35,402 nt of DNA from an uncultured Pseudomonadota bacterium (GTDB lineage Bacteria > Desulfobacterota > Binatia > Binatales > Binataceae). Under the pieces are notes generated by a model. It ran no database searches. It was given only the letters and a program-made list of their open reading frames with translations, and was not told where the DNA came from. Below are positions 1-8,294 of the stretch, piece after piece (the stretch's first letter is position 1; each line of letters opens with the position of its first letter). Both the position numbers and the translations under genes were made by a program. The DNA lies in the NCBI GenBank assembly GCA_937889395.1, contig CALAOW010000029.1:1-35402 (forward strand), written 5' to 3'.

Positions 1-426
1 GAGCAATCCCGCCTCCACCAGCCGTTGCTGCACCCACGTGAAGACGGCGCGGTGGGTCTCGAGGTCGATGGCGCGCCGCGTCCGAGAAATCGTCGAATGA
101 TCCGGGGGCGGCTCGTCCACCGGCAGCCGCAGAAAACTGCGGACCGCCAGCGAGTCGGTCGCGCGCCAGGCAATCCCGCGTTCCGAGTCGATCCCTTCAA
201 AGTAGCCGACCAGCAACAACCGGAAGTACCGACCGGGCGCCAGGCTCGGCCGTCCCATGACCGGCGCGTAGAACTTGGTGCACTTGCCTTCGACAAACCG
301 ATCGAAGTCCTCGGCGTCCAGCAGCGCATTCAGCCGCGTGTAGAACGGATGCCCCGGAGACTTCGGCAGCTCCGCGGTCGCGACCCACAACGACGCTTGC
401 TCACTCTGTCGGGTTCCCATTGCCAT
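1..426 (-). CDS. IS1182/IS5-type transposase, N-terminal part (runs off window)
   Basis: The frame is open from an ATG at 426 to the window edge, giving 142 residues with the C-terminus outside. The protein starts MAMGTRQSEQASLW and contains the stretches PGHPFYTRLN, MGRPSLAPGRYFRLLLVGYF and DHSTISRTRR. These are typical of the N-terminal DUF772 domain of IS1182/IS5-group transposases; this is recognition from memory of the family. The DDE catalytic residues would lie beyond the window, so it cannot be judged whether the element is intact. A second in-frame ATG lies two codons downstream. No terminal inverted repeat was identified between 427 and 550. Confidence 0.85.
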   Translation of the reverse strand, partial: MAMGTRQSEQASLWVATAELPKSPGHPFYTRLNALLDAEDFDRFVEGKCTKFYAPVMGRPSLAPGRYFRLLLVGYFEGIDSERGIAWRATDSLAVRSFLRLPVDEPPPDHSTISRTRRAIDLETHRAVFTWVQQRLVEAGLL

Positions 427-550
427 GCGCGACAGTTTAGTACAGCCAATCCATTCTGGCCATCGATCGAATCGTCACCGACTTTCACCACGGGCTGCTA
501 GGCTAGCTCGAGATACCAGTAACGGATCGCCGAGCGCGGCCTGGCGTCAG

Positions 551-1522
551 TCACCGCCCTACCCAAGGTGATTCCCACCACCATGTTTGCTCGAGATGGT
601 GCTGCATCAGTGCGGGAGATGCCGTGCCAGTAGGCGTCGCAGTTGCCGTAGCGGTCGCAGTTGCTGTGACCGTTGCGGTCGCGGTTGCCGTGGCCGTTGC
701 CGATGTAGTCGCCGTCGACGTAACCGTTGCTGTGGCAGTTGCGGTGGGCGTCGCGGTCGCAGTCGCCGTAGTAGTCGCTGTTGGAGTCGCGCTCGCCGTA
801 GCCGTTGGAGTCGCAGTGACCGTGCCAGTCGGTGTGTGGCTCGCTTCAAGGTCGGCTTCGATACCGATGTTCACCTTACTTGTGCTGATTGTCGCTTGTG
901 CCGTGGGCTGCGCACCGGAACTACTGAAAACCGCGTCAGCTACCCCCGTGCTGGAGTAAGCGTAGGCCTGCGTTACTTCTTGAACCAGACTATTGCTATA
1001 TTTCGAGAAAGTGTCACTTCCGTATGCACAAGTGAAAAAGAGGTGAGCATCGCCGGAAGTGCCGGTGATTCCCGGTCCCGAGACGGTCGTGCTGGCCGAG
1101 CCATTCTGCGGCGTTGGCCCGGCTGCGAATGCACAGCCATTAGAGCTTTTGTAGCAGAGCAAATTCCATGAACCGGCGCCGGCTGCGCCAAGGTCGCAGG
1201 TAGGAGCCGTGTCGCTACTCGCATAGACGTGGGTGAGTATTTCCGCAGTGTAACTCGTGTTCCAAGCGGGGAAGGTATATGGCGTCCAACCTGACCCACT
1301 CGCAGCACAACCAGCCGACGTAGAAAGAGCTTGAGTGCCGCAGTACAGGATAATGCAGCAGTCACCGGCATTTGCCGAGCCAAAACCACCAGGAAGACTC
1401 GTCGGAAAGGGGGTGCCCGATGTGATGCTTGCTGCCGTAGGCGTACCATCGACTACAGGGCTGCCCGCCAGCGCCGGGCAGGGGCTGACCCCTGCACCCA
1501 GTGTCAAAAGAAAGAAGAACAC
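551..1522 (-). CDS. Secreted protein with Thr/Ala/Pro low-complexity tail
   Basis: The function is not recognised. The frame is open upstream to 1681, but that extension overlaps the preceding gene and is Arg-rich. I chose the GTG at 1522 because GAGG lies 7 nt upstream and the product begins with a hydrophobic signal-like segment (MFFFLLTLGAG, then a likely cleavage after PALAG). A CTG at 1549 would add two arginines to the signal and is the alternative. A Cys-containing globular part of about 200 residues follows (CCIILYCGTQ, CAYGSDTFSKYSN). Then come about 70 residues of almost pure T-A/T-P repeats. The last 20 residues (after TGTASPAL, including WWW) look unlike the rest and may be an out-of-frame end. 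The neighbour 1635-2072 is also exported and lies in the same direction. Confidence 0.55.
   Translation of the reverse strand: MFFFLLTLGAGVSPCPALAGSPVVDGTPTAASITSGTPFPTSLPGGFGSANAGDCCIILYCGTQALSTSAGCAASGSGWTPYTFPAWNTSYTAEILTHVYASSDTAPTCDLGAAGAGSWNLLCYKSSNGCAFAAGPTPQNGSASTTVSGPGITGTSGDAHLFFTCAYGSDTFSKYSNSLVQEVTQAYAYSSTGVADAVFSSSGAQPTAQATISTSKVNIGIEADLEASHTPTGTVTATPTATASATPTATTTATATATPTATATATVTSTATTSATATATATATVTATATATATATPTGTASPALMQHHLEQTWWWESPWVGR
624..838. repeat. Imperfect hexanucleotide repeat array (GTNGCN)n
   Basis: About 215 bp of near-continuous GTCGCN/GTTGCN-type hexamers on the + strand, broken by variants such as GTAGTC and GTGACC. On the minus strand it encodes the Thr/Ala tail of the 551-1522 protein. 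The array is imperfect, so it looks old or under coding selection rather than freshly expanded. The + strand frame over it would give a poly-Val/Ala peptide, which I treat as a by-product. Confidence 0.85.
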
Positions 1523-1618
1523 TGGCCAGCCTCGCCAGCGGCCGCACAGGCCATCGGCGTGGTCGCGGCGGCGACAGCGCAGTATTAACACTGACACTGG
1601 CCAGCCGTGCCAACGGCC
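1519..1618. repeat. Pair of 25-bp direct repeats 75 bp apart
   Basis: ACACTGGCCAGCCTCGCCAG at 1519 continues to 1543. A copy at 1594-1618 differs at three positions. The repeats lie at the junction of the two minus-strand exported-protein genes. The GTG start chosen for the downstream gene lies in one copy, so a small duplication may have created or displaced its start region. Confidence 0.7.
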
Positions 1619-1634
1619 GCCACCGTCGCCACGG

Positions 1635-2072
1635 TTATTGCTGCGAGCAGAATGCACAGGCAACGCATGCTCCTCCGCCACTAATCGCGGGAACGGTCAC
1701 GACGATCGCCGTATTGGTCGCGCTCGCCTGAATCGGTGGGAACGCATCGTCCAGTTCCGGCGCGCCGCCGCTCACCTCGTCGAATTCATATGATAAAGTT
1801 CCGCCCCGAGTTCCCGTCACAGTCACAACTCCGCTCGCGGTCGAGGCGGGGCTGCTGCAGCTCGCGTCGATCTTCCATAAATAGTTCGTCAGTCCCGCGG
1901 CCGCCGGGCAGCTTGTGCTGACTGACGCACCGCCGGAGCCGACCGACGAACAGTAGGTCATCACATTCGGCGGTCGCAGGCGCACCTGGACCTGCGCGCG
2001 CCCCGGCGCCGCACTACCGGCAATTAATATGCCGGCGATTAGAACGCCGCAAAGTAAGTTCCCGATTTTCAT
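1635..2072 (-). CDS. Small secreted protein, unknown function
   Basis: 145 residues. The ATG at 2072 is preceded by AAGGAGCTGAC, a strong ribosome binding site, and begins a clear signal peptide (MKIGNLLCGVLIAGILIAG, cleavage likely after GRAQ). A more upstream in-frame start at 2132 would bury the signal and is rejected. The mature part is small and beta-rich in appearance, with several cysteines (MTYCSS, TSCPAAAG, DASCSSP) and a Cys-rich end (GGACVACAFCSQQ) suggesting disulfides. No family was recognised. The next minus-strand gene (551-1522) is also exported and may share the transcript. The product is probably periplasmic or surface-located. Confidence 0.6.
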   Translation of the reverse strand: MKIGNLLCGVLIAGILIAGSAAPGRAQVQVRLRPPNVMTYCSSVGSGGASVSTSCPAAAGLTNYLWKIDASCSSPASTASGVVTVTGTRGGTLSYEFDEVSGGAPELDDAFPPIQASATNTAIVVTVPAISGGGACVACAFCSQQ

Positions 2073-2282
2073 GTCAGCTCCTTCGCTCAAACATCCGCAA
2101 ATTGGGGCCAAAATGACGAATAGCACTATCATCGGAGTCCTTTCAGGCTGAACTATGACACCCTGAACTTTCGCTGTGCTTTGCCCGCATGAGTGTCAAC
2201 GCAACATAGTCCCCGCTGCGATGGGGCAGGGTTGGTTCTCCCTGTGATGGACGAAGCACCTCCGTTGCGGTAGGTTCGCGCC

Positions 2283-3749
2283 ATGACCACGCCTCTGAGT
2301 CCCGCCGAACTCGCCTGGATGGATGCGACCGCGCAGGCCAATCTCGTCGCGACGGGTAAGGCCACGGCCCGCGAATTGGTTGACGCAGCAATCGAACGCG
2401 TCGAACGTATCAACCCGCAACTGAATTGTGTGATCTATCCGTGATTCGACAAGGCGCGCGCCGAGGCCGCCATAGGGCAAAAGCATCCACCGGGTATTTT
2501 TCACGGCGTACCCTTCCTGCTGAAAGATCTGTCCGAGATGGTAACCGGCGAGCCGATTAGCTGGGGATGGAAACCGTTCAAGGACGCGCGGGTCACGGCG
2601 CGATCCACTTCCAATGTCGCCGCGAAATTTCGCGGCGCCGGCCTGATCGCGATCGGACAAACTACGGTGCCCGAATGGGGTCCGTCGATCGCGACCGAAA
2701 CTCGCGCATGGGGACCTACGCGCAATCCCTGGAATCTCGAACGCGGTGTCGGTGGATCGAGCGGCGGTGCGGGCGCGTCCGTTGCGTCCGGGATAGTCCC
2801 GATTGCCCACGGCAACGATGCGGGCGGCTCGATTCGCATTCCGGCGTCATTCTGCGGAATCGTCGGGCTCAAGCCTTCGCGCGGCCGGACCTCGTTCGGA
2901 CCGCTGCACGCCGATATCTGGCACGGAATGGGCGAGGAAGGCGCGCTCGTCCGATCCGTGCGAGACGCGGCCGCGGCGCTCGACGTTGTCGGCGGCTACA
3001 TGCCCGGCGATCCCTACACGGCGCCGGCGCCGCCGCGTCCCTTTCGCGACGAAGCAGCGCTCCCGCCCGGCCCGCTTCGAATCGGCTTCATGGATCGGGC
3101 GCCGTCATTCCATCCGGGCATCGATGCCGATTGCGTGGCCGCAGTTCGCAACTGCGCGAAGCTGATGGAGTCGATAGGCCACAAGGTCGAGCAAAATCAT
3201 CCTGCCGCGCTCGACGATGACCGCATCGGCGACCCGGTCGGCATCCTGATCGCATCCGGCGAAGCCGCCCACGCGGTGGACGCGGAAAGAATTCTTGGCC
3301 GCTCCGTCGTCGCCGAAGATTTAGATCCGTGGACCTGGTTTCTCGTCGAAACTGGCCGCCAGGTGTCGGCGGTGCAATTGATCCTCGCACGTGAATGGAT
3401 CAACGAATTTTCGCGTGCGACCGCGCGATGGTGGAGCGGAGGATTCGATATCCTCGTCACTTCGACTTTAGCCACTCCCGCGCCGCCGCTAGGATTCTTC
3501 AAGCTCGGACCGGGCGAGCATCCAGCCGACATAGGACGGCGGATGGCCAATGTCAGCCCGTTCACGATTCCATGGAACGTCGCCGGCAATCCCGCCATCT
3601 CGCTCCCGCTGCACATGACGCCCGAGGGCCTCCCGGTCGGTGTTCAGCTCGTCGCTGCGTACGGCCGCGAAGATCTGCTGCTGCGGCTGGCCGCCCAAAT
3701 CGAGCAAGCCGCGCCGTGGTCCAATCGCCGCCCCCGAATCCACGCCTAG
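2283..3749 (+). pseudogene. Amidase-signature hydrolase interrupted by in-frame TGA
   Basis: From the ATG at 2283 the frame reads as a complete amidase-signature enzyme (488 codons), except that codon 54 (2442-2444) is TGA where relatives usually have a hydrophobic residue (NCVIYP*FDKARAEA). The Ser-cisSer-Lys machinery is otherwise visible: Lys81 in PFLLKDLSE, the GGSSGG motif at about residues 157-162, and Ser183 in DAGGSIRIPA. Such enzymes hydrolyse amides in the cytoplasm; the substrate is unknown. The longest stop-free start is the ATG at 2538 (403 residues), but this begins after the catalytic Lys and would be inactive. The gene is therefore a recent pseudogene, is read through, or contains a sequencing error. 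The 3' part shows no other damage. It is divergent from the secreted-protein genes at 2072. Confidence 0.8.
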
Positions 3750-3838
3750 CGCAAAGCGATTGTGAACCGGCCCATGTGGGAAGGGGAACAATCGCCCCCG
3801 CATGTTTTGTGCGTCGTGCGGCGCTGCTAACTCTCGGT

Positions 3839-5869
3839 ATGCCAAATCGTGGTTCTGGATTGATAGCCGGCGCGCCGGAGACGCCGGACTGTTCCTCTCG
3901 GGCGTCGAAAGACGCTCCCGACGAACCCGACCAACGTAGCCGCGGCTTTTTCGAGCGGCTCTTCGACCGTATCGTTCCGCAGACTGCGCTGGTGCGCTTT
4001 CTCGGCTACGTCCGGCCGCATCTATGGCTGGTGGCGGGCGGCTCCGTCATGGGCATTCTGAAATTCACGCTGCCGCTCGCATTTCCGCTCGCCTTCAAAT
4101 ATGTCTTCGACGTTTTACTGGTTCCGCAGCCGCATCCTGAGCATTTGAACCAGATGATCGACCGATGGTGCAGCTCGCTTGCTGCGACGCTTAATCTCGG
4201 CGCGGGATCGGCGGCCAAGCTCGAAGCTTTGACGGCTGCCCTGTTCGCGCTCTTCGCCGTTCAGGCGATTGCGACTTACTATCGCAACTACTGGGCGAGC
4301 ATGGCGGGTCATCGCCTGATCTTCGACCTGCGCTACGCGCTGTATCTGCATATGCAGCGCCTGTCGCATTCGTTTTTCGATCGCACGGCTTCGGGTGCGG
4401 TGGTCTCGCGCTTCATTTCCGACATCTCGATGGCGCAGAATTTCGTCGGCTCGGCGATGATAAACATCTGGATGGACGGCGTGTCGCTGGGCTTCGTGAT
4501 TTGGCTGTTGTTCTACCTCAACGTGCGCCTGGCGTGGATCTCGCTGATAGTCATTCCGTTCTACGTCGCGGTGATCAGAATTCTCTCGCCGAGAATCAAG
4601 GAGACCAGTCACGACCTTCAGGAAGTGGTCGAGGAATTTTCCGGCGAGCTCCAGGAACGCGTCGCCGGAATCTCGACGACGAAATCATTTGCGCGCGAGG
4701 CGGACGAGGCGCGCCGCTTCCATCAGCGAACCACCGAGCTTTACGACCTGACTATTGAGAGCGTGAAGCTTTCCTCGACCCATCAGATGTTCACCGAGTT
4801 CATCTCGCGCGGCGCACCGTTGATCGTGATCTGGGCGGGCGCGCTGATGATCATGCACCGTCAGATGACGATCGGAACCGTGGTCGCCTTCTTTGCGTTC
4901 CTCGGCGCGCTGTACCTGCCGCTCCAGCGGTTCTCGGAATTGTCGATCATCGTGGCGACTGCGTTGGCCGCGATCGAGCGGATTTTCGCGTTTTTCGACG
5001 AGACGCCCGAGGTGCATGACCTGCCCGGTGCGTCGGCGCTCAAAGTGAAAAGCGGGATGGTCGAGATCCAGCATCTGCGCTTTGGCTACAAGCCGCTGGA
5101 CGGCGGACCGATCCGCCTCATTCTCGACGATGTGAGCCTGGCCGTCCCCGCCGGGACCACGCTGGCGTTGGTTGGGCGCTCGGGGGCCGGCAAGACCACG
5201 CTCGCCAGCCTGATTCCGCGCTTCTACGAACTGGCCGCCGGCCGAATTTTGATTGACGGCGCCGACATTGCGACCGTTACCCTCAAGTCGCTACGCGATT
5301 CAATCGGGATTGTTCCGCAGGACGCGATCCTGTTCAGCGCGTCGATCCGCGAGAACGTGCAATATGGGCGCCCCGGCTCGCCCGACGCAAATGTTTGGCG
5401 CGCGCTCGAGCAGGCCAACATCCGCGACTTCGTCGATTCGATGCCCGACAAGCTCGACACGATGATAGGCGAGGGCGGCGTGCGGCCTTCGACCGGTCAG
5501 CGTCAGCGCCTCGCGCTGGCGCGCGTGTTTCTGAAAGACCCGCCGATTTTGATCCTCGATGAAGCCACCTCAGGACTCGATTCGGAAGTCGAAAACCTGA
5601 TTCACGACGCCGTGCGCCGCCTGATGAAGGGGCGGACGTCCTTTCTGATTGCGCATCGGCTCGCCAGCGCGGTCGATGCAGATGTGATCGTCGTGCTCGA
5701 TTGCGGGAAGATCGTCGAGGTCGGTTCGCATTCGGAGCTCGTGAAGCGCGCGGGCGTGTACTCGCAACTCTTCAACGAGCAGACTCGCAAGCTGCGCGTG
5801 ACGCCCGACCATACAGCGCGCGTGCCCGGTTCGCTAAGTCCCGCGCCGGCGCGAGATCGCACCGATTAG
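3839..5869 (+). CDS. MsbA-like ABC exporter (TMD-NBD fusion)
   Basis: 676 residues from the ATG at 3839. The frame is open further upstream, but only as antisense-like sequence over the amidase gene. The N-terminal half is an ABC type-1 transmembrane domain with about six helices. Around RFLGYVRPHLW the first helix begins, and the HMQRLSHSFFDR and SRFISDISMAQN coupling motifs are visible. The C-terminal half is the ATPase: Walker A GRSGAGKTT near residue 446, Walker B ILILDEATSGLD near 570, and the H-loop IAHRL near 603. The signature motif is unusual, PSTGQRQR in place of LSGGQRQR. Family members flip lipids or export hydrophobic compounds as homodimers in the inner membrane. The start lies 90 bp after the amidase stop, without a strong ribosome binding site. 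Confidence 0.88.
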   Translation: MPNRGSGLIAGAPETPDCSSRASKDAPDEPDQRSRGFFERLFDRIVPQTALVRFLGYVRPHLWLVAGGSVMGILKFTLPLAFPLAFKYVFDVLLVPQPHPEHLNQMIDRWCSSLAATLNLGAGSAAKLEALTAALFALFAVQAIATYYRNYWASMAGHRLIFDLRYALYLHMQRLSHSFFDRTASGAVVSRFISDISMAQNFVGSAMINIWMDGVSLGFVIWLLFYLNVRLAWISLIVIPFYVAVIRILSPRIKETSHDLQEVVEEFSGELQERVAGISTTKSFAREADEARRFHQRTTELYDLTIESVKLSSTHQMFTEFISRGAPLIVIWAGALMIMHRQMTIGTVVAFFAFLGALYLPLQRFSELSIIVATALAAIERIFAFFDETPEVHDLPGASALKVKSGMVEIQHLRFGYKPLDGGPIRLILDDVSLAVPAGTTLALVGRSGAGKTTLASLIPRFYELAAGRILIDGADIATVTLKSLRDSIGIVPQDAILFSASIRENVQYGRPGSPDANVWRALEQANIRDFVDSMPDKLDTMIGEGGVRPSTGQRQRLALARVFLKDPPILILDEATSGLDSEVENLIHDAVRRLMKGRTSFLIAHRLASAVDADVIVVLDCGKIVEVGSHSELVKRAGVYSQLFNEQTRKLRVTPDHTARVPGSLSPAPARDRTD

Positions 5870-5902
5870 CGGCTCGCCGCTGACCGTCGCACGCCCGGGC
5901 GG

Positions 5903-6175
5903 CTACATTTTTGAAGCCAGGTAGAGAAACACGGCGAAAAAAAACGCCGCGATGAGCACGACCGCCGCGATCTTTGCCGCCGTGCTCCTGGCGGGCGCCA
6001 ACGACTCATCGTCAGTCTCATATGTGATCGCGATCAGCCCGGTGCCCGGTTGGGTTGACCAACCATACATCGCCGGCGGATTGGTAACCGACAGCACGCT
6101 GATCCGTTCGCCCGCCTCCTCAAGCCATTTTTCATACTCGTCGGTGTTGGCGAACTGCTTGGTGAAAACAGCCAT
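5903..6175 (-). CDS. Small tail-anchored membrane protein, unknown
   Basis: 90 residues from the ATG at 6175, preceded by AAGGGTGAGA; a GTG two codons upstream is too close to that ribosome binding site. The soluble N-terminal part (AVFTKQFANTDEYEKWLEEA) is followed by a C-terminal hydrophobic segment (AAVVLIAAFFFAVFLYLA) ending in SKM. This suggests an inner-membrane tail anchor with the N-terminus in the cytoplasm. No family is recognised. It is convergent with the ABC exporter and downstream of the purine permease on the same strand. Confidence 0.6.
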   Translation of the reverse strand: MAVFTKQFANTDEYEKWLEEAGERISVLSVTNPPAMYGWSTQPGTGLIAITYETDDESLAPARSTAAKIAAVVLIAAFFFAVFLYLASKM

Positions 6176-6182
6176 TCTCACC

Positions 6183-6210
6183 CTTGTTGACGCCCGCAGG
6201 CGCCAACAAG
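6183..6210 (-). promoter_or_regulatory. Hairpin abutting the ribosome binding site of the 90-aa gene
   Basis: CTTGTTGACGCC at 6183-6194 can pair with GGCGCCAACAAG at 6199-6210 (12 bp, one mismatch, loop CGCA). On the minus strand the hairpin precedes the 5903-6175 gene, and its 3' arm shares the AAG of the AAGGGTGAG ribosome binding site. It could modulate translation or end permease transcription. No T-tract follows, so a Rho-independent terminator is unlikely. A 12-bp palindrome (CGCCAATTGGCG, 6277-6288) lies just after the permease stop codon. Confidence 0.4.
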
Positions 6211-6294
6211 AAGAAATTATGTATGACCGCGTGTTAAGTCAAATAATGCGATTTGCCAATTACGCAACTCTACACGCGCCAATTGGCGTCTTCG

Positions 6295-7665
6295 CTATTG
6301 GTGTGGATAAAAGACGTAAAACAGAATCGACAGGCCGCATAGCAACCACAATCCGGCGTGGACCTCGCTACGGCGTCCGGCGGCGAGCTTGACCAAGGGA
6401 TAAAGAATCAGTCCGGCCGTGATTCCGATCCCGATGTTGTAGGTGAAACTCATCAGGGCAATCACCGTAAAGGCGGGAATCAGTTCGGTGTAATCGTCGA
6501 AGTCTATTTTGACGACCGGCGCAACCATCATCGCGCCTACGGCAATCAGCGCCGGCGCGTACGCCGCGGCCGGGATCGCAGCTACCAGGGGCGCGAAGAA
6601 CAGCGACATCGCGAACAGAGCTGCGACCACCACTGCCGTCAACCCCGTGCGTCCGCCGGCGTGGACGCCGGCCGCAGATTCGATGTACGCGCCTGAGGTG
6701 GTGGTGCCCACCAGGCCTGCGAACATGGTGGCGATTGCGTCGGCAAGCATCGGGCGTTCGATCTGCGGCAACGTCCCGTCGGCGTCGAGAAATCCGGCGC
6801 GCGCGGAGACTCCGATTAGCGAACCCATCGTGTCGATCAATGCCATCACGAATATCGTCAGCAGTACGCCGAAAAATCCGACGCTCAACGCGCCTCGCAG
6901 ATTGAGTTGCAGCATGATGGGCGCGGGATTCGGCGGCACGCTGACCCACGCCGACGGCGGCTTCGCGACACCCGCGACAAATGCAATCACAGCCGAGATC
7001 AAAATCCCGAGCAGGATTGCGCCCGGCACGCGCCGGACCATCAGTACCGCGATCAGCACGAAGCTGAGCACCGCGATCTCGACCGACGGCGCCGCGAGGT
7101 TCCCGATCCTCACCGGCGCGCCTGCCACGCCAATCGCGACGATTCCGGATTCGTTGAGCCCGATGAAGCTGAGGAACAGTCCGATTCCCACGCCGAAGCT
7201 GTAGCAAAGCCCCGGCGGAAGCGCTTCGACCATCCATTGCCGTACGCGCGCTACGGTCAACAGCGCGAACATCACGCCCGCGAGGAACACGGCGGCCATC
7301 GCCGTTTGCCAACTGTAGCCAAGCACCTTCACGACCGTGTATGCGACGAACGCGTTCTCGCCCATGTACGGCGCGATCGCGAACGGACGATTGGCGTACA
7401 GGCCCATCACCAGCGTTCCGACCACCGCAGTCATCACGGTCGCGACCATCGAAGGTCCTTCGGGGATGCCCGCGGCTTTCAGAATGGCCGGATTGACGGC
7501 GATTATGTACGACATCGTGACGAACGTGGTAACGCCCGCCAGCACCTCGCGTCGAAACGTGGTGCCGGCAAGTTCCAACCCGAAGTAATTTGCTATTCGC
7601 GATTGCAAAAAATGCGTCCCTGGCCGATCCGCGAGGCCTGAATTACCACGTCGCGGCGCGCACAC
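6295..7665 (-). CDS. NCS2 family AzgA-type purine (guanine/hypoxanthine) permease
   Basis: 456 residues if the GTG at 7665 is used. The conserved part begins at about SRIANYFGL, so a start nearer 7608 (TTG) is possible. A polytopic inner-membrane protein. Diagnostic AzgA/GhxP features are TTFVTMSYIIAVNPAIL near the N-terminus, the PYMGENAFVAYTV segment, and SGAYIESAAGVHAGGRTGLT in the central signature helix. Family members take up adenine, guanine or hypoxanthine by proton symport. Substrate choice cannot be read from the sequence. No purine genes are adjacent, so it is probably a single transcription unit. Confidence 0.9.
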   Translation of the reverse strand: MCAPRRGNSGLADRPGTHFLQSRIANYFGLELAGTTFRREVLAGVTTFVTMSYIIAVNPAILKAAGIPEGPSMVATVMTAVVGTLVMGLYANRPFAIAPYMGENAFVAYTVVKVLGYSWQTAMAAVFLAGVMFALLTVARVRQWMVEALPPGLCYSFGVGIGLFLSFIGLNESGIVAIGVAGAPVRIGNLAAPSVEIAVLSFVLIAVLMVRRVPGAILLGILISAVIAFVAGVAKPPSAWVSVPPNPAPIMLQLNLRGALSVGFFGVLLTIFVMALIDTMGSLIGVSARAGFLDADGTLPQIERPMLADAIATMFAGLVGTTTSGAYIESAAGVHAGGRTGLTAVVVAALFAMSLFFAPLVAAIPAAAYAPALIAVGAMMVAPVVKIDFDDYTELIPAFTVIALMSFTYNIGIGITAGLILYPLVKLAAGRRSEVHAGLWLLCGLSILFYVFYPHQ

Positions 7666-7927
7666 GCCACAACAATGCGTGCAAATGCGGTTTGGTATAT
7701 AAACGAACGAATCGCGCGCGACAATTCATGTGCGCAGTGTTGTCAGCCATCAATCAAAGAGCGGGCAAGGGAAAGAAGAACAATCTGCGAAGCCGCCGGC
7801 GCCCAAGTCGATAACCACTTCAAGTTGCCGTCCAACGTCAAGGTGGTTAGCAATACGGAGGGCCTGCTCGGCGGTATCAAGCTGTGGCAGGATGAAGCTG
7901 TCGCGAAAAAGTGATCTTTCTTGGAAT

Positions 7928-7969
7928 GGAGGGGCGGCCGAGTGGTTGAAGGCACCGGTCTTGAAATCG
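7928..7969 (+). pseudogene. tRNA-Ser 5' half (copy A), fossil attachment site
   Basis: The 42 nt match the 5' part of a serine tRNA through the anticodon loop (GGAGGGGCGGCCGAG to CTTGAAA, then TCG). No anticodon 3' stem, variable arm or T-arm follows. It differs from copy B (22548) at two positions and ends at the same point. The shared core ACCGGTCTTGAAA lies at 7954-7966. I read it as the left junction of an integration into tRNA-Ser. The surrounding 7666-8294 has no convincing gene other than the IS1380 remnant. Confidence 0.75.
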
Positions 7970-8107
7970 TGTTCTGCGCAGTATGACAAGCGATCTAAGC
8001 CCGGATCTCCGTTTTCTAAGTGAATTAGCAATTTGATAAAATGCGAGAAAAGCCCTGATGGATGCGGGTTTGGACGCGATTGGGGCGGTACGGAGGAGGA
8101 ACAGGCG

Positions 8108-8216
8108 GTGGGTGAGACGCAAGAACGGTCCTTTCAGCTCTCGTTCAACAGCTCCCTGCGGGTCGACTTCTAGGGCGCGCGAGTGACCTCCGCCGGTGGT
8201 TTGATCCGGCTAAACC
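8108..8216 (+). pseudogene. IS1380-family transposase remnant, 5' end only
   Basis: The translation from GTG at 8108 reads VGETQERSFQLSFNSSLRVD F, stop, GARVTSAGGLI. This is the typical N-terminus of IS1380-type transposases, where a Gln codon normally sits at the position of the TAG (8171-8173). Similarity fades after about 35 codons, so the element is truncated as well as interrupted. It lies 140 bp from the tRNA-Ser half copy and marks this junction as old and decayed. Confidence 0.65.
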
Positions 8217-8294
8217 GTTCTAACCGGGCGAAGCCCGCATCGTTTCTTAACGTCCATCGCTGGCATAGGCCGTTGTCCTCGGGAGCCGGCCCGG

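Noticed and set aside
624-959. Plus-strand poly-Val/Ala frame
   Set aside because: It is produced by the hexanucleotide array; the minus strand has the signal peptide and globular domain.
3395-3838. Upstream extension of the ABC exporter by 148 codons
   Set aside because: It lies over the amidase gene in another frame, is low in hydrophobic pattern and has no family match; the ATG at 3839 fits the usual length.
7675-7914. Short plus-strand frame before tRNA half A
   Set aside because: Its last 30 codons look somewhat protein-like (VKVVSNTEGLLGGIKLWQDE), but there is no plausible start with a ribosome binding site and no family, so it is not listed as a gene.
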